From positions 22,544 to 86,543 of the forward strand of contig JBOEGQ010000003.1 of assembly GCA_050633505.1 (NCBI GenBank): a stretch of 64,000 nucleotides of DNA, read 5' to 3'. Below are positions 54,118-63,837 of the stretch, piece by piece (position 1 is the stretch's first letter; each line of letters opens with the position of its first letter). The stretch is from UBA1672 sp050633505 (GTDB lineage: Bacteria; Pseudomonadota; Alphaproteobacteria; Micavibrionales; Micavibrionaceae). The position numbers were made by a program, and so were the translations under genes. The notes under the pieces are model-generated. The model ran no database searches. It had not been told where the DNA came from and saw only the letters and a program-made list of their open reading frames with translations.

Positions 54118-55338
54118 ATGATAGATTATAATAAGCATTTCCATGATCGAGTAGAACACGTTAAATCCGAAGGTCGTTATCGTATTTTTGCGACGATGGA
54201 GCGGATTGCCGGACGCTTCCCGTATGCAAAATATTATGATGATGAAGGCGGCATGAAAGAAGTCGCCATCTGGTGTAGTAATGACTACCTTGGTATGGGA
54301 CAGCACCCGAAGGTTTTGGCTGCTGCGAAAGAGGCCGTTGAGTCTTGCGGTGCAGGTGCAGGTGGTACACGTAATATATCTGGTACAACGCGCTATCACG
54401 TCGAATTGGAAGAGTCTCTGGCGGATCTCCATAATAAGGAATCTGCTCTTGTTTTCTCATCCGGTTATGTGGCGAATGAAGGCGCATTGAGCACTTTGGG
54501 GCGTCTAATGCCTAATTGTGCGATTTTCTCTGATGAGCTGAACCATGCATCCATGATCCACGGGATCAAAGAGAGCAAGCAAGAAAAATTTATTTTCCGT
54601 CACAATGATTTGGAACATTTGGAAACGCTTTTAAAGTCTGTTGATATTAATCGTCCAAAGTTGGTTGCATTCGAATCTGTTTATTCTATGGACGGGGATA
54701 TCGCGCCGATTAAAGAAATTGCTGAGCTTGCAAGAAAGTATAACGCGATCACGTATCTGGATGAAGTGCATGGCGTTGGGCTTTATGGTCCGCGTGGTGG
54801 CGGTGTTGCAGAAGAGCGTGGTCTTTTGGATCATATTGATATCATAGAAGGCACGTTTGGTAAGGCATATGGTGCAATGGGCGGTTTTATAACAGGTAGT
54901 CGTCCGATCATCGATGCGGTGCGTTGTTATTCTTCCAGTTTTATTTTTACAACCAGTCTTCCTCCGTCCGTTTTAGCGGCGGCTTTGGCTTCTGTTGAGC
55001 ATTTGAAAGTTTCCACTGTTGAGCGGGAGCGGGTACACAGTAACGTAGCATTGTTTAAAAATATGCTGGAGAAAAGTGGATTACCGTTTATGCGTAGTGA
55101 GAGCCATATTGTTCCGCTGATTGTTGGGGAACCAACATGTTGTAAAGAGGTCAGCGATATATTGCTTAATGAGTATAACGTATATGTCCAACCCATCAAT
55201 TATCCGACGGTTCCAAAAGGGACGGAGCGTTTGCGTCTAACGGCGACGGCCGCGCATTCTGTTGAGGATATTGAGTTTATGGCGAATAGTTTGCAAGATT
55301 TGTGGGAAAGCCATCACGCATTACGCGCTGTTGCATAA
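54118..55338 (+). CDS. hemA: 5-aminolevulinate synthase
   Basis: This is a 406-residue PLP enzyme of the alpha-oxoamine synthase family. Landmarks are RFPYAKYYDDEGG, WCSNDYLGMG, SGTTRYHVELE, FSDELNHASMI, TYLDEVHGVGLYG and the Schiff-base Lys in GTFGKAYGAMGG. It condenses glycine and succinyl-CoA to 5-aminolevulinate, the first step of the C4 haem pathway restricted largely to alphaproteobacteria among bacteria. ATG 54118 gives the usual N-terminus (IDYNKHFHDRV). No strong ribosome binding site is seen. Confidence 0.98.
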   Translation: MIDYNKHFHDRVEHVKSEGRYRIFATMERIAGRFPYAKYYDDEGGMKEVAIWCSNDYLGMGQHPKVLAAAKEAVESCGAGAGGTRNISGTTRYHVELEESLADLHNKESALVFSSGYVANEGALSTLGRLMPNCAIFSDELNHASMIHGIKESKQEKFIFRHNDLEHLETLLKSVDINRPKLVAFESVYSMDGDIAPIKEIAELARKYNAITYLDEVHGVGLYGPRGGGVAEERGLLDHIDIIEGTFGKAYGAMGGFITGSRPIIDAVRCYSSSFIFTTSLPPSVLAAALASVEHLKVSTVERERVHSNVALFKNMLEKSGLPFMRSESHIVPLIVGEPTCCKEVSDILLNEYNVYVQPINYPTVPKGTERLRLTATAAHSVEDIEFMANSLQDLWESHHALRAVA

Positions 55339-55490
55339 GCAGGTATTAGGTATTTAGATCCTTTCATTCTTATCATGTGTAAAACCGCTTTCTTTGGGGG
55401 TGGTTTTATTTCCTGCATTGCTGAGTTTGACAATTCGGCGTATGATATTACATAAATTTTTTTCGAGATTCTTGTTTGGGAGGGCATTAC

Positions 55491-55910
55491 ATGAGTTGTT
55501 CTCGTATGATCCTGAATTATACCGTGCCGCCAAGCCTTGAAGATATAGAGGTTATGGCAGAAGGTGTTTTTGAAACATTGCCAGAGGAAATTGCACGTCA
55601 TTGTGAAGACTTGACTATTTCAGTTGAGGAAATTGCAGATGAAACGACGTTACGTGATCTTCGTCTGGATGATTCTTTTGATCTTTTGGCATTGTATAGA
55701 AACGGTAAGGTTATTGCGCCGGGTGTTGAAACCAAAGTGGCGAATGATGATGATGCGTTGATTCTGTATAGGCGGGCGATGCTGGATATGTGGTGTGAGA
55801 CGGGTGATGACCTTGATGCAGTTATTCGTCACATTATGATTGAGGAGCTTGGGCGCTTTTTCGAATTTTCAGATGAAGATGTTGAAGAAATGGCCGGGCG
55901 CCATTACTGA
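55491..55910 (+). CDS. Metallopeptidase-family protein (PF06262-like) lacking HExxH
   Basis: This is a 139-residue protein with the compact fold of the MPN-like 'zinc metallopeptidase' family: YTVPPSLEDIEVMAEGVFETLPEE at the start and IRHIMIEELGRFFEFSDEDVEEM at the end. In typical members that last segment contains HExGHHFG. Here the corresponding residues are EELGR, so both zinc-binding His are gone. If the family assignment holds, this is a pseudoenzyme. GGAGG lies eight bases before the ATG. It stands alone after hemA. Confidence 0.72.
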   Translation: MSCSRMILNYTVPPSLEDIEVMAEGVFETLPEEIARHCEDLTISVEEIADETTLRDLRLDDSFDLLALYRNGKVIAPGVETKVANDDDALILYRRAMLDMWCETGDDLDAVIRHIMIEELGRFFEFSDEDVEEMAGRHY

Positions 55911-56011
55911 TCGGACTTTATCACAGTTTCTCACACGTAATGCAATTCAAAGCTAGGCATAGCCTTTGTTGGTGTGCTAAAGTATCTAGGTGAAATTTAA
56001 ATTGGGAATGA

Positions 56012-57364
56012 GTGTTGCGTCTGTTTTCTCGTATCTTTCTTGTGTTTATTTTGGCGCTTGTGAGTAATGCCTCACAGGCGCAAGACGTGCCTTATACCAG
56101 TCAAGGGTATGTTGCATCTCTTGCTGGTGGCCTTGGTGTTGAGGTGCGGGAGACATGTGATGAGGAATTCCTTGATGTGATGGAGGCGCGTGCATGGGAA
56201 GAAGCGCAGCGTGAAATCACCCAGAATGCCAATATTATAAGAAGACCTGACAGCGTTCTATCTATGAGCTGCTTTGGTGATTGGCTTGATCACTTGGCTG
56301 ATTATTCCGACAGTAACTTTCCAGGTGATCCAGATGCGACAGGTAACCTGAGTGGGGTGTGGTTGGATCTTGCATTATATACGCGTTACGAGACTTTATT
56401 AGAGGCAAGCGATATCGCACTTGGTGGTGGTGGTGATCCGTATCTGGCACGCGGATTATATTTATACGCAACGCTTGAGATTCTCGTGTTGGATCAATTG
56501 GTTGATGATGTAACTGAGGCGGGAAAGGCCTTTGACGATGATACATCTCTTGCGAATTGTGAGAAGGATTATTATCTCGTTGATAACTTCCACGATTTGA
56601 TGATTGGCGGTCGTGCAAGGACGGAGCCTGATGCTCCTGCTCAGGGGGCATTAAACGCATATTTTGATGAACATGTCCGTGAGAGTGCTAATTATAATGG
56701 CTGTGGCTTGATGAATCAGGTTTGGATGCGATCAAAATGTTATGATTTTGCAACAGAGTCCAACTTGGATGTGCACCGGGTTGATGCTGTTTTACCTGAT
56801 GGGACGGCGGTTGGAACGGGAACAATGAATGGCGCACAAGAACATGATGCGTTCTATCAGTTGTCAGAATATGAAAGTTATGCCGCTGCGGGTAATGATT
56901 ACAGAAAGATCCGGGGACTGGAAAATACAACAGTTCTATTGGGGGATTCAACAATTTGGGGAACACAATGTCCTGTTCCCGATGATAATGGGTATTATGA
57001 CCATATCACTAGTGGAGATACAGGTGATATTGTGACGTATCTTGGTTGTGCGGTGATTGAGCACGGTTTAAGTTTCCCAACGAACTGGGAATCGTTCTTT
57101 GGTTTACTTGGTTTGGATGATAATCCGTATTGGGATACTGCACATGATGATGCAAATCCTGCACCGGGGACAGATGGCGCGATTGACTCATATGTGCATT
57201 ATCTGGAGCTGCGTGATACGACGACATGTGCCGGGCCGATACGGATTGGGTATTTGGTGACAGATGAAGACGGGGATACATATATTGACGCTGTGTGCCC
57301 AACACCGGGATGTTGGTTCAATCCACCGGATAATACGACCGATGAAGGTACGTGTTCTAACTAA
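56012..57364 (+). CDS. Unrecognised secreted 450-residue protein with many cysteines
   Basis: The signal peptide is LVFILALVSNASQAQ. The mature protein is acidic and has about a dozen Cys, including RETCDEEF, MSCFGDW, NCEKDY, NGCGLM, SKCYDF, TQCPVPD and a terminal cluster (AVCPTPGCWFNPPD ... GTCSN), so it is probably disulphide-rich and extracellular or periplasmic. The segment EARAWEEAQREITQNANII looks helical. GTG 56012 is used because GGGAATGA lies ahead and no in-frame ATG fits. No family was recognised. Confidence 0.72.
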   Translation: MLRLFSRIFLVFILALVSNASQAQDVPYTSQGYVASLAGGLGVEVRETCDEEFLDVMEARAWEEAQREITQNANIIRRPDSVLSMSCFGDWLDHLADYSDSNFPGDPDATGNLSGVWLDLALYTRYETLLEASDIALGGGGDPYLARGLYLYATLEILVLDQLVDDVTEAGKAFDDDTSLANCEKDYYLVDNFHDLMIGGRARTEPDAPAQGALNAYFDEHVRESANYNGCGLMNQVWMRSKCYDFATESNLDVHRVDAVLPDGTAVGTGTMNGAQEHDAFYQLSEYESYAAAGNDYRKIRGLENTTVLLGDSTIWGTQCPVPDDNGYYDHITSGDTGDIVTYLGCAVIEHGLSFPTNWESFFGLLGLDDNPYWDTAHDDANPAPGTDGAIDSYVHYLELRDTTTCAGPIRIGYLVTDEDGDTYIDAVCPTPGCWFNPPDNTTDEGTCSN

Positions 57365-57393
57365 TTTTCTATTTTGTGAATATTGGCAGTTAA

Positions 57394-57430
57394 AGTTTGC
57401 GCAAAGAAATTATCATCCGTTGCGCAAACT
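57394..57430. terminator. Hairpin between convergent genes
   Basis: AGTTTGCGCAA and TTGCGCAAACT form a perfect 11-bp stem with a 15-base loop. Neither side has a strong T run, but the position between two converging stops suggests bidirectional termination. Confidence 0.6.
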
Positions 57431-57444
57431 CGTTTGACCTTTCC

Positions 57445-59397
57445 CTAGATGGCTTTTTCCATGATTTCCGACATTCTACGGGCGAATTCGGTTGGATTGC
57501 TTACGTTTTCGCCTTGGATAATCTTGGCCTGATCAAACAACATAAAGGCTGCATCATCCATATTCTGGCCAGCCTCGTGTTGTGTCGCCAATTTCTGTAC
57601 TAAGCTATGGGATGGGTTGATTTCCAAAACGGGTTTTGTATTTGCCTCGTATTTTTGGTTCACTTTTAAAACGCGTTCCATGTGCATATCAACGCCATCT
57701 TCGGGGGCAACTAAACACACTGCAGAACCTGTAAGGCGTTTGGATTTTCTTACATTATGAACATGTTCATCCAATATTTCTTGCAGCTTTATAATTAAGG
57801 CTGCGATAGGGGCTTCGTGTTCGGAAGTGTCTTGTTTATCCTCCTTATCTTGAGTTTCATTCGCTTCTTCAGTGTTTTTGAAACGATCAAAGTCAATATC
57901 ACCTTTGGTGATAGATTGGAATTTCTTGCTTTTATAATCCAGAACATTTTGCAGCCAGAAATCATCGATCGTATCTGTCATGAACAAAACTTCTAGTCCA
58001 CGTGATTTAAAGCCTTCTAATTGTGGGCTATTCTTTAGACTGTCCAGATTTTCACCGCTGATATAGTAGATTTGATCCTGATTGTCTGCCATGCGTTCTA
58101 CATACTCTTCAAGAGATGTGAATTGTTCTCCATGGTCGTGGGTGGAGTAAAAACGGCAAACTTGCAACAGCTTTTCACGATGTTCCGGTGCATCGTACAG
58201 ACCTTCTTTTAACACCGCGCCAAACTGTCCCCAAAATGTTGAAAAAGCAGGGGCATCGTTACGAGATAGCTGATCCAAATCACCAAGTACACGGCGTGCG
58301 ACTGAGCTTCTGATTTTCTCAATAGTCGGGTTATATTGTAGAGATTCACGACTGATATTCAGCGGTAAATCTTCACTATCAATAATACCACGCATAAAGC
58401 GTAGCCACGGATACATGAGCGTATCCAGATTCTCTGTAATAAAGACACGTCTGACATATAGTTTGACAAAATTACGGCGGCTCGGGTCAAAGAGATCCCA
58501 AGGACGTAGTGTCGGAATAAAGAGTAGGGAGCTAAATTCAATAGCACCTTCCGCACGCCAATGAGATGTGAGTACCGGTTCGTCAAAGCTGTTTGAAATG
58601 TGGCTGTAGAAATCTTGATATTCTTGTGGTGTTACATCGTTATTGGATTTCATCCATAGCGCTGTGGTGCTGTTGATTTCTTCGGCTTCAGAGTCTTTGG
58701 AAACTTCGGCCGGGGCACCTAAAAAGATCGGAACACTAATATGATCGGAGTATTCTTGTACGGTTGTTTTTATTTTTTCATCAATCAAGAATTCACATGC
58801 CTCATCCTTGATATATAGGGTGATGGCTGTACCACGTTGCCCGTCCAGACGTGCGGCCTGTGTGTCGTTGGCTTCCTGGATGGTATATCCGGTCTTACCA
58901 TCTGATTCCCAAATCCAGATTTTATCACTGCCGGCTTTACGGCTAACAACTTCGATTTTATGGGCGACCATGTACCCGGCATAGAACCCAACACCAAATT
59001 GCCCGATAAGTTTGAGCTTGTCTGAATCACCTTCAGTTTGTTTCATTTGTTCCATCAGGGCGGCTGTCCCCGATTTGGCGATTGTGCCAAGGTGCTCTGA
59101 TAATTCATCGTCACTCATACCGACACCGTTATCAACAACGGTAACAGTTCTACTGGTTGTATCTTTATATGTGCAAATGCGGAAATTTGGATTATCGCGT
59201 GTTAGATCGGCATTTTGGATTGCGTCATATCGTAATCTGTCGCAGGCATCTGCCGCATTTGAGATAAGCTCACGTAAGAAAACATCGTGATTGGTATAAA
59301 GCGCATGTGCAACAATATCCAAAAGGCGCGAGACATCTGCGCTGAAATCTTGCTGCTGTGGTGCATTATCGTGTTTTGCTTGTGCCTGTGTACTCAT
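57445..59397 (-). CDS. htpG: Chaperone HtpG (Hsp90)
   Basis: This is a 650-residue Hsp90. The GHKL ATPase motifs are intact: RELISNAADACDRLRY, VVDNGVGMS and GQFGVGFYAGYMVA. The middle domain has LPLNISRESLQ and the C-terminal dimerisation domain is present. A charged insert (EANETQDKEDKQDTSEHEA) lies before the C-terminal domain. It is a stress chaperone working with DnaK. The gene is monocistronic with about 50 bp to pdxH upstream, which reads the same way. Confidence 0.98.
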   Translation of the reverse strand: MSTQAQAKHDNAPQQQDFSADVSRLLDIVAHALYTNHDVFLRELISNAADACDRLRYDAIQNADLTRDNPNFRICTYKDTTSRTVTVVDNGVGMSDDELSEHLGTIAKSGTAALMEQMKQTEGDSDKLKLIGQFGVGFYAGYMVAHKIEVVSRKAGSDKIWIWESDGKTGYTIQEANDTQAARLDGQRGTAITLYIKDEACEFLIDEKIKTTVQEYSDHISVPIFLGAPAEVSKDSEAEEINSTTALWMKSNNDVTPQEYQDFYSHISNSFDEPVLTSHWRAEGAIEFSSLLFIPTLRPWDLFDPSRRNFVKLYVRRVFITENLDTLMYPWLRFMRGIIDSEDLPLNISRESLQYNPTIEKIRSSVARRVLGDLDQLSRNDAPAFSTFWGQFGAVLKEGLYDAPEHREKLLQVCRFYSTHDHGEQFTSLEEYVERMADNQDQIYYISGENLDSLKNSPQLEGFKSRGLEVLFMTDTIDDFWLQNVLDYKSKKFQSITKGDIDFDRFKNTEEANETQDKEDKQDTSEHEAPIAALIIKLQEILDEHVHNVRKSKRLTGSAVCLVAPEDGVDMHMERVLKVNQKYEANTKPVLEINPSHSLVQKLATQHEAGQNMDDAAFMLFDQAKIIQGENVSNPTEFARRMSEIMEKAI

Positions 59398-59446
59398 TTA
59401 TTTTGCTCCTTTATCTGAATTCTTATGGTGCATCTACGTACAAAAA

Positions 59447-60043
59447 TCAAGGGTAGAGGCGTGTCGTATCCCAAGTATTGTCAGCTTTTCTTGTGAAAAG
59501 AAGGCGGTCATGCAGTCGATCGGGGTTATCCCACCAAAATTCAATTTTTTGCGGAATAAGACGGTATCCGACCCAATAACTCGGGCGAGGCACATCCTCA
59601 CCTTGCGGATATTCCTTTTGCAGATCATGTATTTTGTCTTCAAGGGCTTTGCGGCTGGTAAGGGGACGCGATTGTTGTGAGGCGTGTGCACCTATTTGAC
59701 GTGCGTAAGGGCGATCTTTGAAATAGCTGTCGGCTTCTTCTTCACTGGCGATTTCTATTGTGCCTTCAATGCGTACCTGTTTGCGTAAGGATTTCCAATA
59801 AAAGCACAGTGCAGCAGACGGATTTTCAAGCAACTCTGTGCCTTTTTGGCTTTCACAATTTGTGTGGAATTTAAAGCCGTTTTCGTCACTTTGTTTGAGC
59901 AAAACCATACGTACGGAAGGCTTTCCATCTTTAGTAGATGTGGCAAGTGCCATTGCGCCAGGGTCGTTAATTTCTGATGCGTGTGCTTCTTCGAACCAGC
60001 TATGGAAAATGTCAATTGGATTTTTGTTGTTTATTTCTTCCAT
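59447..60043 (-). CDS. pdxH: Pyridoxamine 5'-phosphate oxidase
   Basis: This is a 198-residue FMN enzyme. It has SVRMVLLKQSDENGFKFHTN, ALCFYWKSLRKQVRIEGT and the C-terminal signature YRLIPQKIEFWWDNPDRLHDR. It oxidises pyridoxine or pyridoxamine phosphate to pyridoxal phosphate, the cofactor used by HemA nearby. It starts at the first Met (MEEINNKNPI) and is followed by htpG on the same strand. Confidence 0.97.
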   Translation of the reverse strand: MEEINNKNPIDIFHSWFEEAHASEINDPGAMALATSTKDGKPSVRMVLLKQSDENGFKFHTNCESQKGTELLENPSAALCFYWKSLRKQVRIEGTIEIASEEEADSYFKDRPYARQIGAHASQQSRPLTSRKALEDKIHDLQKEYPQGEDVPRPSYWVGYRLIPQKIEFWWDNPDRLHDRLLFTRKADNTWDTTRLYP

Positions 60044-60150
60044 GTTTCGAAGGACTCTCTTTTTTTCTACGTATTTATCTATGCATATAGGTTATATATG
60101 CATATACTGCGTATCTCAATAATCATGTTAATTTGAAAAAAGGTGTTCGT

Positions 60151-60627
60151 ATGAAAAAAATAGCATTGATGATGATGGTTGCTTCGACATTTGCATTGTC
60201 GGCATGTCAGACACTTCAAAATTCGGGGAATAAGCAAATCATTGGCGCAGGTACTGGCGCTGTTCTTGGTGGTGTTTTAGGTTCTAATATTGGTGACGGA
60301 TCAGGGCAGCTTTGGGCGACAGGTGCCGGTGCTTTGATCGGTGCACTTGTTGGTAGTGAAATCGGAAAATCTCTTGATACTGTAGACCGTCTGGAAATGG
60401 GTAATGCCGTTGAAGAAGCGCAAACTGCCCCTGTGGGTGAACCAATTTCATGGAATAACCCTGATACCGGTAATCACGGTGAGGTTGTTGCAACAAAAGA
60501 TGGGTATAGCGCTAGCGGGAAATATTGTCGTGAATTCCAACAAACTGTCTTTATCGGTGGGCAAGAAGAAAGTGCATATGGCACAGCATGCCAACAACCG
60601 GATGGTAGCTGGCAAATCGTCAACTAG
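60151..60627 (+). CDS. 17-kDa-antigen-type glycine-zipper lipoprotein
   Basis: From ATG 60151 (AAAAGGTG upstream) the product has 158 residues. The lipobox LSAC precedes Cys19. A glycine-zipper double helix follows: IIGAGTGAVLGGVLGSNIG and ATGAGALIGALVGSEIG. The C-terminal domain (EPISWNNPDTG, YCREFQQTV, ACQQPDGSW) is that of the rickettsial 17-kDa surface antigen family. It is an outer-membrane lipoprotein of unknown exact function, widespread in alphaproteobacteria. Confidence 0.93.
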   Translation: MKKIALMMMVASTFALSACQTLQNSGNKQIIGAGTGAVLGGVLGSNIGDGSGQLWATGAGALIGALVGSEIGKSLDTVDRLEMGNAVEEAQTAPVGEPISWNNPDTGNHGEVVATKDGYSASGKYCREFQQTVFIGGQEESAYGTACQQPDGSWQIVN

Positions 60628-60659
60628 CAAAACTAGATATATCAATATTTAATATTGTT

Positions 60660-60690
60660 AAGGCTGTCATGATTTCATGATGGCCTTTTC
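60660..60690 (+). terminator. Intrinsic terminator after the lipoprotein gene
   Basis: AAGGC-TGTCATGA pairs with TCATGATG-GCCTT, and TTTTC follows. It lies 33 bp past the stop. Confidence 0.8.
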
Positions 60691-60722
60691 ATTTTTTGAC
60701 TTAAAAATGGTATGATGACGCA

Positions 60723-61337
60723 ATGAAGAAGTTATTCTTAATATGTGTAATCGGATATGCCGTTTTTTATTTCTGGGGACAGGAGGGGGGCGGTGTACTC
60801 TCTATTGATCCGGCGTCATCTACTTCTCATAAGGTTTGGCAAGAGCCCAAGCAAAAGAATCTGTCCGGTAGATCGCAAAAGCCCTTTAAGTCGGGACATC
60901 TGAAATTATTGGCAGAATATGAAATTACGGCGCGTGTTTTGGCTTCAAAATATTATAGTGACGGTAAGAATGCGACTATTGCACCACTAGATTTGGCTGT
61001 TGGTTGGGGCCAGATGGCTGATCCGGGTGTTTACAATAGAATTCAGATAACGCAAAGCAATCGGTTCTATCGTTGGTGGACGAGCAAGTACCCAATTCCC
61101 AGACGGAATATTGAGAGTAAGAGCGTGAACATGCATATTATCCCTGCGAATGCGGAGATTGCCAAAAAGTTAAAATCTGCCAAGAAACACAAGATCCTGA
61201 CGATGAAGGGGTATCTTGTGCATTATCGTGAGGGAAATAGTCGTAACTGGTGGGAATGGAAGTCATCCATGGTGCGTACGGATACGGGAGATGGTGCGTG
61301 CGAACTTATGTATGTTGAAGATATTGTGCTTTATTAA
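60723..61337 (+). CDS. Membrane-anchored protein of unknown function
   Basis: This is a 204-residue protein with one N-terminal anchor (LFLICVIGYAVFYFWG). The soluble part has EYEITARVLASKYYSDGKNATIAPLDLAVGWGQM, ITQSNRFYRWW, NMHIIPANAEIAKKL and DTGDGACELMYVEDI. I recall similar segments in uncharacterised proteins of other proteobacteria, but not a named family. It stops 6 bp from the convergent gene at 61344. Confidence 0.72.
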   Translation: MKKLFLICVIGYAVFYFWGQEGGGVLSIDPASSTSHKVWQEPKQKNLSGRSQKPFKSGHLKLLAEYEITARVLASKYYSDGKNATIAPLDLAVGWGQMADPGVYNRIQITQSNRFYRWWTSKYPIPRRNIESKSVNMHIIPANAEIAKKLKSAKKHKILTMKGYLVHYREGNSRNWWEWKSSMVRTDTGDGACELMYVEDIVLY

Positions 61338-61343
61338 AGGGAT

Positions 61344-62798
61344 TTAAGAACGCTTAATGGCGTTCGGACTTATAAAGTCGGTAATATTGGCAGAGGGTTG
61401 CTCCGGTTCTTCCGGGGGCAGGTCAGCCTGAAACGTTAGGTTTTGCTCATCCGTATTAAGGGCCGCATAAATGGAGAGGAATTCTTCATCACTGGCAACG
61501 ATTTGCTTTATGTTCTCGTATGTTGGCTCTATGCCTGCTCTTAAATGTTGGAATATGCGAGTCGATAACTGTGAGAGTGTGTCCCATGGCAGACTTTCAG
61601 CCTCTTTAAAAAATTCTGTTTCAGTGTGTTTGTGCAGGTCTGCAGGTGTCGTTTCAGGCGGCGCATGTTTTATTACGTTTGAGGCGGAGTATAGAGCGCT
61701 TGCCGACCATCCCATGATTTTTGCATTGAGTAGGTTTTGATTTTGTATTGTTGCTTCTTTTGTTAAAATCGTGTGGTCTTTTGTGTGGATTGCACGGCCA
61801 AGTAGGGCGGTAAATGACTGTGTATATAGCTTTTTATGCAGGCGTTCGTTTGCCTCAGGTGCCGTGAATGGATTGTTATCCTTTAGGTGTGTAACTTTTT
61901 GTGGGGTGATTTGAATACGCTCTGCAATCATATCGGCGATGGATTGTGTGTGTGTGTGCTCACCTGTAAACAGAGCTGTGCCTAATATCGTTTCCGGCAT
62001 GTGTCCTGTCCATGCCATTTTCTGCGCCGGAATACTAAAACTTCGCCATTGCTTAATGGCGGTTTCGTCATATGTTTTGCCGAACTCCTCGGTTAAGGTA
62101 ATTGCAGAGTGAATCGGGTTTTTGCCTTTTTTATAATCATCAAGCGAGTGTTTAAACGCGAATTCAAGCGTATCTATGCAAACGGGGAAAGGAAATTTTT
62201 CTGCAAAAAAACCGGTTTCTGCACTCAATGTGTCATGGATGCGTTGTGTGAACAGATCATTTAGGGCTGTTTCTTTACCATTTATGGTTTGAATAGTTGC
62301 AGAGAAGATATCAGCCTGTAAGTTATGGCGATAAAGATCCATCGGTGAAAATTCCGGTAAGGTCGTGTTTCTTTTATGTTTGCTTTCAATATTGTTGACG
62401 TGTTTTTGATATAAGACAAGCGCATGCCATACGATATGATATGCGTGGTTTTTGAGTGAATCGGCGCTAGAAAAACGATCGTGGTTTAAAAAGCATAAAG
62501 CTAAATAATCACTGCGCTTAAACATGCCCAAGAAACCTGGTGTGTTCTTGTAGAATAAAGAAACAAAGCGAGATCGGTTTTTATTGATTGCTCTACTCGT
62601 GTCATGAGTTTCTATAAAATTACTTAATAGTGTGGTGCATGGGTGATCTTCAAGTGAGTGCTTTTCCTTTATAAATGATTCGGCACGATTGTTCTCACCA
62701 TGTACTGCAAAGAAAATATGCAAGTCAGGGAAGCTGCTTTGCACCTGCCTGCGGATAACGTTACATGTATGTTTTGCGATTTTATATTCTACAGTCAT
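61344..62798 (-). CDS. Unrecognised 484-residue protein
   Basis: From ATG 62798 the product has 484 residues and is mostly helical and hydrophilic, with no signal peptide or membrane span. It has a His-rich look (HTHTQSIAD, HKHTETEFF) and the acidic Pro-rich tail PPEEPEQPSANITDF. A TTG at 62873 would add 25 residues; neither start has a good ribosome binding site. No family was recognised, and I see no convincing similarity to the 1277-residue protein. It diverges from fabI by about 195 bp. Confidence 0.68.
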   Translation of the reverse strand: MTVEYKIAKHTCNVIRRQVQSSFPDLHIFFAVHGENNRAESFIKEKHSLEDHPCTTLLSNFIETHDTSRAINKNRSRFVSLFYKNTPGFLGMFKRSDYLALCFLNHDRFSSADSLKNHAYHIVWHALVLYQKHVNNIESKHKRNTTLPEFSPMDLYRHNLQADIFSATIQTINGKETALNDLFTQRIHDTLSAETGFFAEKFPFPVCIDTLEFAFKHSLDDYKKGKNPIHSAITLTEEFGKTYDETAIKQWRSFSIPAQKMAWTGHMPETILGTALFTGEHTHTQSIADMIAERIQITPQKVTHLKDNNPFTAPEANERLHKKLYTQSFTALLGRAIHTKDHTILTKEATIQNQNLLNAKIMGWSASALYSASNVIKHAPPETTPADLHKHTETEFFKEAESLPWDTLSQLSTRIFQHLRAGIEPTYENIKQIVASDEEFLSIYAALNTDEQNLTFQADLPPEEPEQPSANITDFISPNAIKRS

Positions 62799-62992
62799 AA
62801 GAATTGAATGTGTATCTCTTGAATAAGCCGACCGGATGACTATAGCAAAGTTTGCTTTATTCACTAAGCCCAAAGCATTTTTTATTTGTTAATTTTCGTG
62901 AATATCATCGCCTGACCCTAGACGTGAGCTTTCAAATGTGTAGGATATGGGGCAACTGGGAATATCGAGTTCAAAAATAAGAAGAAGAAAAA

Positions 62993-63826
62993 ATGCAAAG
63001 TGATTTTTTAAAAGGAAAACGTGGCCTTGTCATGGGCGTTGCAAATGACCGCTCAATCGCGTGGGGCATTGCCGAAGCTGCTGCGCAAAATGGTGCAGAG
63101 CTTGCCTTTACCTATCAAGGTGATGCGCTTTTGAAGCGTGTAAAACCTTTGGCAGAACGCGTCGGTGCAGAAATGTTGTTGCCATGTGATGTAACGGATG
63201 AGAATAGTATTGACGAAACGTTTTCAGAGATTGAAAAACAGTGGGGGAAAATTGATTTTGTTGTTCATGCAATTGCATTTTCTGATAAGAATGAACTGGA
63301 TGGGCTGTATTTGAATACAAGCCGTGACAATTTCTTACGTACGATGGATATATCTGTCTACTCATTTACTGCGGTGGCACAGCGCGCAGCACCTCTTATG
63401 ACTGATGGTGGATCTCTTATTACCCTAACATATTATGGGGCAGAGCAAGTGATGCCACATTACAACGTTATGGGCGTTGCAAAGGCGGCTTTGGAGGCAT
63501 CTGTAAAATATCTCGCCGCTGATCTTGGAAAAGATAATATCCGTGTGAATGCAATTTCTGCAGGCCCGATTAAAACATTGGCAGCCAGCGGTATTGGCGA
63601 CTTCCGTTTCATTCTGAAGTGGAATGAGTTGAATGCACCATTAAAACGTAATGTTACGATTGAAGATGTTGGTCGTTCCGGTTTGTTCTTACTCTCTGAT
63701 TTGGGAAGTGGTGTAACCGGTGAAACTCTACATGTAGATAGCGGCTACCACACTGTTGGTATGTTGTCTGTTGATTCTGTGGCGGAGACGGCTGAACTTC
63801 TTCAGACGATGAAACCTAAGGATTAA
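62993..63826 (+). CDS. fabI: Enoyl-[acyl-carrier-protein] reductase (NADH)
   Basis: This is a 277-residue SDR-family enzyme. The FabI cofactor motif GLVMGVANDRSIAWGIA and the catalytic pair in HYNVMGVAKAALE (Tyr-x6-Lys) are present, with VHAIAFSDK and ISAGPIKTLAASGI. It performs the last reduction in fatty acid elongation and is the triclosan target in many bacteria. GAAGAAGAAAAA precedes the ATG. A thioesterase-like gene follows 11 bp later. Confidence 0.98.
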   Translation: MQSDFLKGKRGLVMGVANDRSIAWGIAEAAAQNGAELAFTYQGDALLKRVKPLAERVGAEMLLPCDVTDENSIDETFSEIEKQWGKIDFVVHAIAFSDKNELDGLYLNTSRDNFLRTMDISVYSFTAVAQRAAPLMTDGGSLITLTYYGAEQVMPHYNVMGVAKAALEASVKYLAADLGKDNIRVNAISAGPIKTLAASGIGDFRFILKWNELNAPLKRNVTIEDVGRSGLFLLSDLGSGVTGETLHVDSGYHTVGMLSVDSVAETAELLQTMKPKD

Positions 63827-63837
63827 AAGAGGGATAT

